Shown here: positions 24,238-32,889 of the stretch, piece after piece | Position numbering within the stretch: position 1 is the first letter of the stretch | Layout: each line of letters opens with the position of its first letter | NCBI GenBank assembly: GCA_963748005.1 | Contig: CAVVHH010000002.1 | Span: 1,116,001 to 1,180,000, forward strand | Length of the DNA: 64,000 nt | DNA from: CAILZL01 sp963748005 | GTDB lineage: Bacteria > Pseudomonadota > Gammaproteobacteria > Steroidobacterales > Steroidobacteraceae | Reading direction: 5' to 3' | The notes under the pieces: model-generated | The model's database searches: none | The model's input: only the letters and a program-made list of their open reading frames with translations | Told to the model about the DNA's origin: nothing | Translations under genes and position numbers: made by a program

Positions 24238-25868
24238 TGAACTTCCGCGTCTTCTCCCGTCTTCTGCAAATCCATCGCGTGCTGGTCAAACACGGTGTGG
24301 ACGAATTTGTGCGCGGCACACGTTTCGCCGGGCCCTTGAAGCTGGCGTATCTTGCGTCACCGGCGGCGTGGTTCCAGATCAAGCACAAAGGCTCACGCGG
24401 CGAACGCCTGCGCCTGGCGCTGGAAGAACTCGGACCCATCTTCATGAAATTCGGTCAGGCACTGTCCACGCGCCGTGACCTGCTGCCGCCGGACATCGCC
24501 GATGAACTGGCCAGGCTGCAGGATCGCGTACCGCCGTTCGACAGCGCAATTGCAAAGCAAATCATCGAACAGGCGCTGGGCCAGCCGGTAACCGAAGTGT
24601 TTGCGCAATTCGATGCAGCGCCTTTGGCGGCAGCCACCATCGCGCAGGTGCACACCGCAACACTGAAAGACGGTAGTGAAGTCGTTGTCAAGGTAGTTCG
24701 CCCCGACATTCGCGCACGCATCGAACGCGATATCGAAGTGCTGTATACGCTGGCAGAGCTGGCTGTGAAGTACTGGAGCGTCGGCCACAAGCTCAAGCCC
24801 GTGGAAGTGGTGCGCGAATACGAAAAGACGGTTATCGATGAGCTGGACCTAATGCGCGAAGCATCCAATGCCTCGCAGCTGCGGCACAACTTCCTGAACT
24901 CGCGCCTGCTGTATGCGCCAAAGGTGTACTTCGATCTGTGTCGTAGCAATGTCATGGTGATGGAGCGCGTGCGCGGCGTACAGATCAGTGACATGGAGGA
25001 GCTACGCCGGCGCGGCACCAACATTCAACGCCTGGCCGAAAGTGGTGTGGAAATATTCTTCACGCAGGTATTCCGCCACAACTTTTTCCACGCCGACATG
25101 CATCCCGGCAATATCTTCGTGTTGACCGAAGACCCTGAGCATCCGGTGTATGCCGCCGTGGACTTCGGCATTGTCGGTACGCTGGATCCGCGAGATCAGC
25201 ATTATCTGGCCGAGAATTTTCTGGCGTTCTTCAATCACGACTTCCGGCGAGTTGCGCAGCTACACATTGATTCCGGCTGGCTGCCCGCCGGTACGCGTGT
25301 CGATGAAGTGGAATCCGCCGTACGCACCGTGTGCGAGCCCATCTTCAACAAACCGCTGAAGGAAATTTCCTTCGGTCAGGTGCTGATGCGTCTGTTCGAA
25401 GCCGCGCAGCGCTTCGACATGGAAATCCAGCCGCAACTGATCCTGCTGCAAAAAACCCTGTTACAGATCGAAGGGCTGGGTCGCCAGCTGTATCCCGATC
25501 TCGATCTGTGGAAAACCGCCAAGCCCATCATGCAGGAGTGGATGCATGCACGCATGAGCCCACGTGGCGTATTGCGTGAGTGGAAGAAACAATTGCCTGA
25601 CCTCGGCGAAGCCTTCCGCACCGTGCCCACGCTGATTCAGCAAGCCCTGATGCAGGCCGCTGAAGGCCGTTATCGCTTGAATGTCAAAAACGATGGCGTT
25701 GAAGAACTGCGTCGTGAATTGCAGGCCAGCGCACGGCAACGTGACAAAACCATTCTCGCCTCGGCGCTGCTGTTCAGCGGCGTGATGTGGTTTGCGTTGG
25801 TGATTGAACCGATATGGCCCGGCGCCATGTGCTTGCTAGGCGGTGCGTTAGTACTGTGGCGACGCTAA
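24237..25868 (+). CDS. ubiB: UbiB, atypical kinase/ATPase for ubiquinone biosynthesis
   Basis: 543 residues. Family signatures: KFGQALSTRRDLLPPDIADEL (the KxGQ motif), the Ala-rich loop LAAATIAQVHTATLKDG, VVVKVVRPDI, HADMHPGNIFVL and VDFGIVGTLDPRDQ (the modified DFG). Two C-terminal hydrophobic segments (TILASALLFSGVMWFALVIEPIWPGAMCLLGGALVLW) anchor it in the inner membrane. It belongs to the ADCK/ABC1 family and is thought to extract quinone precursors. Convergent with the SEC-C gene of the restriction operon, 5 bp apart. Confidence 0.96.
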   Translation: MNFRVFSRLLQIHRVLVKHGVDEFVRGTRFAGPLKLAYLASPAAWFQIKHKGSRGERLRLALEELGPIFMKFGQALSTRRDLLPPDIADELARLQDRVPPFDSAIAKQIIEQALGQPVTEVFAQFDAAPLAAATIAQVHTATLKDGSEVVVKVVRPDIRARIERDIEVLYTLAELAVKYWSVGHKLKPVEVVREYEKTVIDELDLMREASNASQLRHNFLNSRLLYAPKVYFDLCRSNVMVMERVRGVQISDMEELRRRGTNIQRLAESGVEIFFTQVFRHNFFHADMHPGNIFVLTEDPEHPVYAAVDFGIVGTLDPRDQHYLAENFLAFFNHDFRRVAQLHIDSGWLPAGTRVDEVESAVRTVCEPIFNKPLKEISFGQVLMRLFEAAQRFDMEIQPQLILLQKTLLQIEGLGRQLYPDLDLWKTAKPIMQEWMHARMSPRGVLREWKKQLPDLGEAFRTVPTLIQQALMQAAEGRYRLNVKNDGVEELRRELQASARQRDKTILASALLFSGVMWFALVIEPIWPGAMCLLGGALVLWRR

Positions 25869-25873
25869 GTTAT

Positions 25874-26614
25874 TCAATGCAATGTCGGCGCATCAACTGC
25901 GCAACACTTCTTGAATTTCTTGCCACTGCCACATGGGCATGGATCATTCCGCCCCACCTTTGGCGCTTCACGAACTACCGGCTGCCGAGGCGTATTGGCA
26001 CCCAGCGAGAAACTGCTACCTGTATGGCCTTCCGGCTGCGCATTGCGACGCTCTTGCCAGTACGCATACATCTTCACCAGCGACGGCACCACTTCATTCA
26101 TCCAGCGCTCGCCGTCACGCTGCTGCTTGATTAGTGCCATGCCCTCCTCTGTGCCTAAACGCATGAACGGCGTAAACCAACGCGGCTCACTAACCATCAA
26201 CAACCCCCAAACCTCCTGATCAAACTGAGTGCCCAGGAGAAAGCCCTCACACCATTCCGCCGCACCCCAGTGCCGGGCGAGAAAATAGGCTGGCTCGAAC
26301 GCCGCAGGATCATTCATAAATTGCCGGACAGTTGCGTTGTAGTAACGCATCACCAGACTCATTACCTGGTTGGCTTCTTCCAGAGTGGCAAAGTCGGCTG
26401 ACTTAGCCCCGTCGTGCATATCCCACACCCATGGCATCCACTCGGACGGCATGACGGTGCGCGGCCCGATGGCTACAGCGGTGAGAAAGCCTTGCAGAGT
26501 AGAGACATCCATCGCCCGGTCTTCGCGCGACGATGACATCAAGAACTCATCAAGGGCGTTTAGCTCCGCCTCGGAGACCTCCTCCCGCAAGTCCGTCGGC
26601 AAACTTCGCTTCAC
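25874..26614 (-). CDS. YecA/UPF0149-family protein with C-terminal SEC-C zinc motif
   Basis: 246 residues from a GTG at 26614 that overlaps the res stop in GTGA. The UPF0149 (YgfB/YecA) domain spans about residues 15-180 (ALDEFLMSSSREDRAMDVSTLQGFLTAVAIGP, WCEGFLLG). The C-terminus carries GRNDPCPCGSGKKFKKCC, the SEC-C zinc-binding motif first described at the end of SecA. Tight coupling to res makes it the last gene of the restriction operon, though a separate housekeeping role cannot be excluded. SEC-C proteins are mostly uncharacterised. Confidence 0.88.
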   Translation of the reverse strand: MKRSLPTDLREEVSEAELNALDEFLMSSSREDRAMDVSTLQGFLTAVAIGPRTVMPSEWMPWVWDMHDGAKSADFATLEEANQVMSLVMRYYNATVRQFMNDPAAFEPAYFLARHWGAAEWCEGFLLGTQFDQEVWGLLMVSEPRWFTPFMRLGTEEGMALIKQQRDGERWMNEVVPSLVKMYAYWQERRNAQPEGHTGSSFSLGANTPRQPVVREAPKVGRNDPCPCGSGKKFKKCCAVDAPTLH

Positions 26615-29316
26615 TTCAATTTCTCATCAATCAAATCCCAGTTTCTGTCCTTGATCATAACGAAGCAGCAACGCCCACCAGACATTTCTTCCCACAGGCC
26701 GCCGATCAATCTGTCATCAGCAACTGCGGCCCAACGGTCTGCGCCCTTGTATTCCACAGCCAGTATCACACCGGGTTGTCCGTCCTTGCTCGGCAACTGA
26801 CACAGGAAGTCAGGATAAAAACGACCATCTGCTTTCTGCAGGAAGAACGAGCATGCTTCCTTGCGCACCAGATTGCGCACCCAATACTCGATGCGCCCCT
26901 GCTGTGCCTGCACATCCAGCCAGCAAGCACACTCAAACTCCTCCTTACTGTCGAAGTCACCAATGCGCCCATAGAAGTGCTTGCGAAACTCGAATTGCCC
27001 AAATCGGCCATCGTAGTCATGACTGGGCGCATACGCCTGAGGATGAAACTCAAAAGCGTGGGCATCAGTCACAGCAACTCGCGAAGTAGCATCCTCTCCA
27101 AACAGTGTCTGCTGGTAAGCGCGGCTCACCGCCTGACGGCGCAACTCGCGGATGTTTGCTTCGATCAAGTTTCGAATCATGAACTTCTGCAAGTTGACGC
27201 GCGCCAATGAAAACTCTTCCTTGCCAAGCAACTTCGTCAACCATGCCGCCACGAATGCCTGCTTGCTGGCATGAGTCAGCGATGGCTCAGGCAGGTTGCG
27301 GCACAGCCAGGTCGCCAGCCGCACTTCATCCCAATTTTCCGGCTGATATACCAGACCAAGATCACGCTGCAACTCAGGCAAGAATCGCGACACCATCTTG
27401 CCGCTGGCAGCATCCACATCGATTTCCCCGCCCTCAGATACTTTCAATCCACCATCGAGATGAGTCAGGTCGTCCATGCTGGGGGCGGCATCGTAGGGCG
27501 ACAGATCCCACGGGTACTCAAGCACTTCCGGATCGTCAAACAGTTGCAATTCACCCTGAACGCGCAACGCCAGCTGCGGCACCCGCAGTCGCTGCCCAAG
27601 CTCAGCAGGCGTCTGGAAGAATTCAATCGCCGTCGTACGGCTAACTTGGGCAGCCTCGGTAATGGCGGTCACGGCCTCCGTCGAAGTCACCGTCCGCTTG
27701 AGCGCATCGGTCTCATCTTCCGTAAGAGGTGCATTGATGGTCAGCGTATTGAGCTTGCCATCCCAGGTCACTTTGTCTTTGAGTTGCCTGGTGACTCCTT
27801 TGAGATCGGGTTTCTCTGTCAACGTGACCGGAACAGGATGAAACTTCACCCGCCCCTCATGACCTTCGAGGTCAAGCCGGGCATTCTCCGGCTGTGCGGC
27901 GATAACAAACTCGCTGACATCACGCCGCTCAAAGCCCGCTCCTGCGACCAGACGATCACGCAGAGCACTGGCGGTTTCCGCAAAATTGCGTGACACCACA
28001 AACGCATAGGATTGATTCAATGCCTTTGCAGAACGATGTTTGGCCTCTGGCTGGCGCAACACCCGACCCAACAACTGCTCAACAGCCGTTGCAGAATGCA
28101 ACGAGGCCATGCTCACCAGAATGTAGGCAAATGGGCAGTCCCAACCTTCCGCCAGGGCTTTCTGGGTAATCACAAACTTCACCGGGCAGGCCGGGTCGTT
28201 GATACCCAGCTTGAAGTCCGCATCGATGGCTTCAAGCCCCCGTTCTTCGCTGGTCGCCACCACAATGGCTTCGGCGGGAATCCGGTGATTAGTCGTCAGC
28301 TCGCTGCGCACCCGCTCGACATCCAGTGTCTCAACTCCGGCACGGCGTGGCTCGGCTTGAATCAGCACAATTGGCCGCAGATAGGCCGCGCCCGTGCGGC
28401 GCTCGTCGTCTGCCAATTTCTGCAGGTCATCGCGGCGTCCCAGTGCATCCGTCAGACATTGCTGCCAGTTGGGTTCGGTTTCCAGCACCACCGGCAGCTT
28501 GATCATTTCCTCAGCTTTCAACTCGGCTGCGGACACACTATGCAATACATTCGATGGGGTGCGCTCCAGATCAGGTGTGGCTGTCAGTTCCATCACACCG
28601 CTGGGGCGAAACTTCGCCAGCATGTCGAAGGCCAGTTCGGTGCGACTGTTGTGCGCCTCGTCAACCACCACAAACGGCCTGCGCATTCGCAGCACATTCG
28701 CCAGTGAATAGGGAATAGTCTGGTCGGCGCCTGCGCCCTCCGTCAGCAGTTCGGCCCGCTGAGTCGAGCTTAGATCGTCGAAGTGATGCATCAGCGCACC
28801 GCTGGACTGATACACCTTGCGACATTCCTCATCTTCAACCTGAAACGCCTGTCGCGTGGCAACAATGATCACCGTTGAGGTATCCAGTGTCGCACGTGTC
28901 ACACTCTTGGCTTCGTCCAGCTCCAACACCGTGATCGGTCCCACTTCGCGCAATGCCGCATGGTAGGGGTGATGAAGATCCTTCAAGGCACGAAGCGTCT
29001 GATCACGGATAGGCTTGCTGGGCACCAGCCACAGAATCACGCTGTGTTCAGTGCGCAGCAGATGACTGTTCACCAATTGCACGCTCTTGGCGGCCAGCCA
29101 GGTCTTGCCGCCGCCCGTGGGCACACGCAAACAGAAATACGGCATGTCAGCGGGGAAGCCAGCCAACGGGTGATAAGACGAGCCACGCCCCCACAAGCGT
29201 TCAGTCGTAGCAGCAAAAGCCGTCGCAGGTGACGGCAGTTCATGACAGGCCTTGAAATACGTTTCGACGCTTTCCAGCACCTGCGACTGGTAAACCTTGG
29301 GTGAATATGCAGTCAT
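26611..29316 (-). CDS. res: Type III-like restriction endonuclease Res (helicase-nuclease)
   Basis: 901 residues. Superfamily 2 helicase motifs: Walker A VPTGGGKTW (66-72), DEAH box at 219-222 (VVVDEAHN), motif III LTATPD, motif VI region TAVEQLLGRVLRQP. A C-terminal PD-(D/E)xK nuclease site is visible: PDF (834-836) and VEYKG (853-857). In type III systems Res cuts about 25-27 bp from an asymmetric site after ATP-driven communication between two head-to-head sites. The ATG overlaps the stop of the small upstream gene in ATGA. It lies downstream of mod, but separated from it by two genes, which is unusual. Confidence 0.93.
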   Translation of the reverse strand: MTAYSPKVYQSQVLESVETYFKACHELPSPATAFAATTERLWGRGSSYHPLAGFPADMPYFCLRVPTGGGKTWLAAKSVQLVNSHLLRTEHSVILWLVPSKPIRDQTLRALKDLHHPYHAALREVGPITVLELDEAKSVTRATLDTSTVIIVATRQAFQVEDEECRKVYQSSGALMHHFDDLSSTQRAELLTEGAGADQTIPYSLANVLRMRRPFVVVDEAHNSRTELAFDMLAKFRPSGVMELTATPDLERTPSNVLHSVSAAELKAEEMIKLPVVLETEPNWQQCLTDALGRRDDLQKLADDERRTGAAYLRPIVLIQAEPRRAGVETLDVERVRSELTTNHRIPAEAIVVATSEERGLEAIDADFKLGINDPACPVKFVITQKALAEGWDCPFAYILVSMASLHSATAVEQLLGRVLRQPEAKHRSAKALNQSYAFVVSRNFAETASALRDRLVAGAGFERRDVSEFVIAAQPENARLDLEGHEGRVKFHPVPVTLTEKPDLKGVTRQLKDKVTWDGKLNTLTINAPLTEDETDALKRTVTSTEAVTAITEAAQVSRTTAIEFFQTPAELGQRLRVPQLALRVQGELQLFDDPEVLEYPWDLSPYDAAPSMDDLTHLDGGLKVSEGGEIDVDAASGKMVSRFLPELQRDLGLVYQPENWDEVRLATWLCRNLPEPSLTHASKQAFVAAWLTKLLGKEEFSLARVNLQKFMIRNLIEANIRELRRQAVSRAYQQTLFGEDATSRVAVTDAHAFEFHPQAYAPSHDYDGRFGQFEFRKHFYGRIGDFDSKEEFECACWLDVQAQQGRIEYWVRNLVRKEACSFFLQKADGRFYPDFLCQLPSKDGQPGVILAVEYKGADRWAAVADDRLIGGLWEEMSGGRCCFVMIKDRNWDLIDEKLK

Positions 29317-29531
29317 TCCTTGTCACCGTACTGTGCGGGCAACTCCTGAACACCGGCCGCGGGCGCCAGGGGTTCCGGCGCAATCTTCTTGATGACGCCA
29401 TCGCGACTGATAACGATCAACGTACCAGTTTGCCGCGCCAGCTCACGCGCGCGTTGCGCTGCTCTAACCAATGCGCGTCGCGACAACCGTAAATCACTAT
29501 CCTGCGCGCCTTCGATGGGTTTGGTATTCAT
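29313..29531 (-). CDS. Small basic protein between kinase and res (possible antitoxin)
   Basis: 72 residues, joined by ATGA overlaps to the kinase upstream and res downstream, so translation is coupled. It has a basic helical N-terminal half (LSRRALVRAAQRARELARQTG) followed by a beta-strand-like TLIVISRDGVIKKIAPE. I do not recognise the family. A role as partner or antitoxin of the zeta-like kinase is suggested only by position and size. Confidence 0.75.
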   Translation of the reverse strand: MNTKPIEGAQDSDLRLSRRALVRAAQRARELARQTGTLIVISRDGVIKKIAPEPLAPAAGVQELPAQYGDKE

Positions 29532-30052
29532 GGCTGTTCTCTCCAGTCGAGCAGCACTGCTTCACTGCCGGCATTGTCGTAGAGCGCCCAGGCATTCACC
29601 TTCGGTGCATACAGCTTCTCAAAATTGGCCTTGCCCGCTGCAAAGCGACGCCGGATGACTGCTTCTGGCACATGATGGCCGCCTTGCCGCACTCGCTGCG
29701 CCACACGCTCAATAGCTTCCTCGGGACTGTTCAGTTGCAGGAAGATCAGCTTGACCAGGTAGCCTGCACTCTGCCACTGCTCAATCAGGCGCAAGTAGCC
29801 GCGCCCTGCCAAGGTAGTCTCGAAGGCAAAATTGTCACGGGCGGCAAAATGGTGCCTCATCTGTTGCAACATCAACCGGCCTGCTTGCACAGCTGCTGAC
29901 TCGGGTGCAAACGGCGCCAATCCGGCAGCAATCAGATCAGCGTTCACGAACATCGGACAGCCCGCCTCATTGGGCAGAAACTCGCGCGCAAAGGTGGTCT
30001 TGCCCGCGCCATTCGGCCCAGCGATGATGATGACGCGCAAGGGCTCGCTCAT
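29528..30052 (-). CDS. Zeta-toxin-like P-loop kinase (COG4185 type)
   Basis: 174 residues from the ATG at 30052, chosen because GGAGG lies 7 bp upstream; a GTG at 30058 overlapping the mod stop is also in frame. Walker A GPNGAGKT is at 12-19, followed by FVNADLIAAGLAPF and FAFETTLAGRGYLRLI (73-90), the substrate-binding segments shared by zeta toxins and the COG4185 group. Zeta toxins phosphorylate UDP-N-acetylglucosamine; COG4185 proteins are less understood. It lies between mod and res in one operon. Confidence 0.85.
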   Translation of the reverse strand: MSEPLRVIIIAGPNGAGKTTFAREFLPNEAGCPMFVNADLIAAGLAPFAPESAAVQAGRLMLQQMRHHFAARDNFAFETTLAGRGYLRLIEQWQSAGYLVKLIFLQLNSPEEAIERVAQRVRQGGHHVPEAVIRRRFAAGKANFEKLYAPKVNAWALYDNAGSEAVLLDWREQP

Positions 30053-30054
30053 CG

Positions 30055-31674
30055 TCACACCTCCAACGCGTAAGGCGTCTGCTTGAACACAATGCCTTCA
30101 CGCGCCGCACGCGCGCCCATGCGATTCGCAGCGGCATAAATTACTTTTGGTCCGGCAAACGTTGGCAGGATCTCGAACACCGGCCCGGTCAGTACATTGC
30201 CACCGGCGATGGACTTGTCTTTGAGAATGCCGTTGTACAGCAGATAGATCGCCCGGCCTTCATGCACACCTAACAGCGGCGAGCGATCTTCTCCCTCTCC
30301 CTTTGGGAGAGGGCTGGGGTGAGGGCGTGCCGTACCCGTTTCGGCGAACCAGACAAACTCCGCCAACTGCGCAAAGCTCACGTCTCCGCGAATCTGGCCT
30401 GCTGATGTGAACAGGGGATCAGCGGAGAGCTTGCAGAACTGGAAGCCGCCACCGATACCTGCCACCTCATCGCCTTTGGCGTTGGTATAGCCCTGCGCCA
30501 CGCGCCGCACCCGCTCGGCAGTCACCGTGCGTGCGATGTTCTCGTCGATCTCAGCCAGAATGAAACGGCGGCAGCCGCCGTCTTCGGCATTTTGTTTCAG
30601 CACGGCATGCGCGGTGGTGCCGGAACCGGCGAAGGAATCAAGCACAAGCGAATCTTTGTCGGTGGCAATTTGCAGGATGCGCTGGAGCAGACGCGTTGGC
30701 TTTGGCGTATCGAATGCTGTCTGAGTACCGAAAATTTCTTGTATTTCTTTGCGCGACTCATCGGTATGACCAACTTCCTCATGAGGCCACCAAGTCCAAG
30801 GTACAAAACCCTCCACCTCAGACAAGTAACGAATAGTACTTGGCTGCGCTGTGCCATCTTTACCAAAGTAGATGCGTCCTTGCGCCTTGAGCTTTAGGAA
30901 TTCGCTTTCGATTGTTGACCAGCATCTGCCTTCCGGGGGCCGAAGCTTGCGTCCGGACGGAGTCACTATCTCGTACATCTGATTCGGCCGATAACCCTGG
31001 GCAGTCATTGGGATACCACGCCACCGTCCGTTTGGGTCTTTGTTTGGGTTCTTGTAGACCGCCGCCTGCTTTTCGTCGATAGGGACGCGATTTCGAGTTT
31101 CCTGGAAACGCTCTGGACTCAAGGCGTACACCATCACGTACTCATGAACATCACCAATAGCACCACGATTTTCTCGTGAATAGCGCTTTTGCCAAGCATT
31201 ACACGCTACGAATCGCTGCCTGCCAAAGACTTCGTCCATGAGGCATCGCAGATGTGCAATCTCAGACTCATCCATAGAAATCCAGATCGAACCATCCTCA
31301 CGCAAGAATTGTTTCAGCAACACCAGCCGTGGATACATCATGCACAGCCAGCGGTCGTGACGATCCAGCGTCTCGCCTTCCTTGCCCACCACTTCGCCCA
31401 ACCATTTGCGGATTTCCGGGCTATTGACGTTGTCGTTGTACACCCAGCCTTCGTTGCCGGTGTTGTAGGGCGGGTCGATGTAGATGCATTTCACCTGACC
31501 GGCATAGCGCGGCAGCAGGGCTTTCAAGGCATGCAGGTTGTCGCCTTGTACGATGAGATTACCGCTCTGGGCATCGCCACAGGACAACTCAGGTACCGGC
31601 TCCAGCAGGCGGAACGGTACGTCCTTGTGATGCTTGACCACGGCTTCTTTGCCGATCCAGTTCAACGTGGGCAT
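30055..31674 (-). CDS. mod: Type III-like adenine DNA methyltransferase Mod
   Basis: 539 residues. Motif order DPPY (67-70, IDPPYNTG) before FAGSG (348-352, DSFAGSGTT) places it in the beta class of N6-adenine methyltransferases, like type III Mod proteins. The target-recognition region is between about 150 and 300. Together with Res it would protect and cut the same site. The oddity is residues 451-462 (PHPSPLPKGEGE), the translation of a dispersed CCCTCTCCC repeat that lies inside the gene in frame. Its TGA stop abuts the kinase start. Probably the first strongly translated gene of the operon. Confidence 0.92.
   Translation of the reverse strand: MPTLNWIGKEAVVKHHKDVPFRLLEPVPELSCGDAQSGNLIVQGDNLHALKALLPRYAGQVKCIYIDPPYNTGNEGWVYNDNVNSPEIRKWLGEVVGKEGETLDRHDRWLCMMYPRLVLLKQFLREDGSIWISMDESEIAHLRCLMDEVFGRQRFVACNAWQKRYSRENRGAIGDVHEYVMVYALSPERFQETRNRVPIDEKQAAVYKNPNKDPNGRWRGIPMTAQGYRPNQMYEIVTPSGRKLRPPEGRCWSTIESEFLKLKAQGRIYFGKDGTAQPSTIRYLSEVEGFVPWTWWPHEEVGHTDESRKEIQEIFGTQTAFDTPKPTRLLQRILQIATDKDSLVLDSFAGSGTTAHAVLKQNAEDGGCRRFILAEIDENIARTVTAERVRRVAQGYTNAKGDEVAGIGGGFQFCKLSADPLFTSAGQIRGDVSFAQLAEFVWFAETGTARPHPSPLPKGEGEDRSPLLGVHEGRAIYLLYNGILKDKSIAGGNVLTGPVFEILPTFAGPKVIYAAANRMGARAAREGIVFKQTPYALEV
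30291..30327. repeat. CCCTCTCCC-family palindromic repeat inside mod
   Basis: CTCCCTCTCCCTTTGGGAGA followed by GGGCTGGGGTGAGGGCG has the same sequence type as the intergenic repeats at 43984 and 49140. It is in frame and adds about 12 residues to Mod between the AdoMet-binding motif and the C-terminal domain. Confidence 0.8.
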
Positions 31675-31773
31675 TCGGGATTCCAGCGGGTGCTGTTCAT
31701 GCTACAAGTGGCTTGACGGACACTGTCACTGCGCAAGGGTGGTTATTCGCCAACAAACAAGAGGCAAGCTACA

Positions 31774-31965
31774 TCAGCACAGTTTGCCATGCAGTCGCAA
31801 ATCCTTACGCACGACTGCCAAGGTGATGTGCGGTTCGGGGCCGCGCGTATTGAACGCAGCCATATCCTGCCGGGTTTCACGCCACAACATACGTTGCACG
31901 CCGGGCGACATTCGTGCAGGGCCACGCTGCTGTCTCCGCTGAGATTGTTCTGATCGTTTGTACAT
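31774..31965 (-). CDS. Small basic hypothetical protein upstream of mod
   Basis: 63 residues, MYKRSEQSQRRQQRGPAR at the start, ending RKDLRLHGKLC. The ATG at 31965 has GGAG 9 bp upstream, which favours real translation. Highly basic, no recognised family. It precedes mod by 99 bp on the same strand, so it may be the first gene of the restriction operon or an unrelated fragment. The remaining sequence at 31675-31773 shows nothing clear. Confidence 0.4.
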   Translation of the reverse strand: MYKRSEQSQRRQQRGPARMSPGVQRMLWRETRQDMAAFNTRGPEPHITLAVVRKDLRLHGKLC

Positions 31966-32025
31966 GGTGGCTATCTCCATGCGCAATCGTAATGGGTTGG
32001 ACCCTTAACAGCAAAGGGATCAGGA

Positions 32026-32063
32026 CACCCTCACCCTTCCCTCTCCCACACGGAGAGGGGAAG
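32026..32063. repeat. CCCTCTCCC-family palindromic repeat
   Basis: ACCCTCACCC, then CCCTCTCCC, then GGAGAGGGGAAG, the same unit as the copy inside mod. It lies in the gap between the restriction operon and the thioesterase-like gene. Confidence 0.7.
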
Positions 32064-32071
32064 ACCCAAAC

Positions 32072-32839
32072 TTACCCCGCCATCTCCACCCAGGTCGCCA
32101 CCCCCACCGCACACTGCTCACCTTCTTCATCAAACAATGCAGTGCCAACCTTGTGCTTGCGGCCTTCGATGAGAATTTGCCAGCCTATGATCACGCAGGG
32201 CTCTTCGATGTGCACGCTGCGATCGATAAGCACGGCAAGCTCACCCAGCAAAGCGGTGCGGCCGGGTTTTACCGAGGCGAAGTAACCGGGACAATCCAGC
32301 GCCGCCCAGATGAATTCCGGACTCACCTTGCCATTGCCATCAGTCAATCCGGCATGCGGTAACCAGGGCGCGGCCACCACATTGGTATCGGGCAGCTTGC
32401 CGGCAAAGATGCGCAGGCCATCATTTACCTTGCGCTGCGGGCCGCATACGAAGCAGGTCGGAAAGGCGTGCTGGTGATGGCCGCTGAAATGCACCGCAGC
32501 GTCCAGCGCATCTACATAGCTGGGCGGTTTAGGCACGTGCGTATGCAATCGCGTGTGTGCATGCGCGACATTGGCCGCCGCGATCAATTGCTCGTCGCGC
32601 TTCAGGTGCCACTTGCCACTGACGGTGTCGAGCAACAAATCCAGATCGGTATCCAGCGGTGGGGGTTTGTACAGGCGCACGCTCAGGGGTTGATTGATGC
32701 GGGCCGCCATCAGGCCGCAGACATAGCCGCCATTGGCCGAAGCAGGCGGGCCGTTAAACCGGGCATCAATGCGAATTTGCGCGCTCAAGAATGTCCCTTG
32801 GTCAGGATTGGCGGTTTTGCTGCAGTACGGGCGCAGCAT
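32072..32839 (-). CDS. Thioesterase-like (hotdog-fold) protein
   Basis: 255 residues if the ATG at 32839 is used; a TTG at 32788 with AAGGGA upstream would give 238 residues. The pattern RFNGPPASANGGYVCGLMA followed by beta-rich segments, then a second half with GKVSPEFIWAALDCPGYFA and VIIGWQILIEGRKHKVGTALFDEEGE, looks like a double hotdog fold as in acyl-CoA thioesterases. HAFPTCFVCGPQR between the halves may bind metal. The assignment rests on the fold pattern only; substrate unknown. Confidence 0.6.
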   Translation of the reverse strand: MLRPYCSKTANPDQGTFLSAQIRIDARFNGPPASANGGYVCGLMAARINQPLSVRLYKPPPLDTDLDLLLDTVSGKWHLKRDEQLIAAANVAHAHTRLHTHVPKPPSYVDALDAAVHFSGHHQHAFPTCFVCGPQRKVNDGLRIFAGKLPDTNVVAAPWLPHAGLTDGNGKVSPEFIWAALDCPGYFASVKPGRTALLGELAVLIDRSVHIEEPCVIIGWQILIEGRKHKVGTALFDEEGEQCAVGVATWVEMAG

Positions 32840-32889
32840 TCTGCCAACGCCCTCCCGGCGTCAAGCGCGGGGAATTACGGGGCGTAGTT

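Noticed and set aside
27271..28707. Large plus-strand frames opposite res
   Set aside because: Composition of random antisense frames, no family; res carries complete helicase and nuclease motifs.
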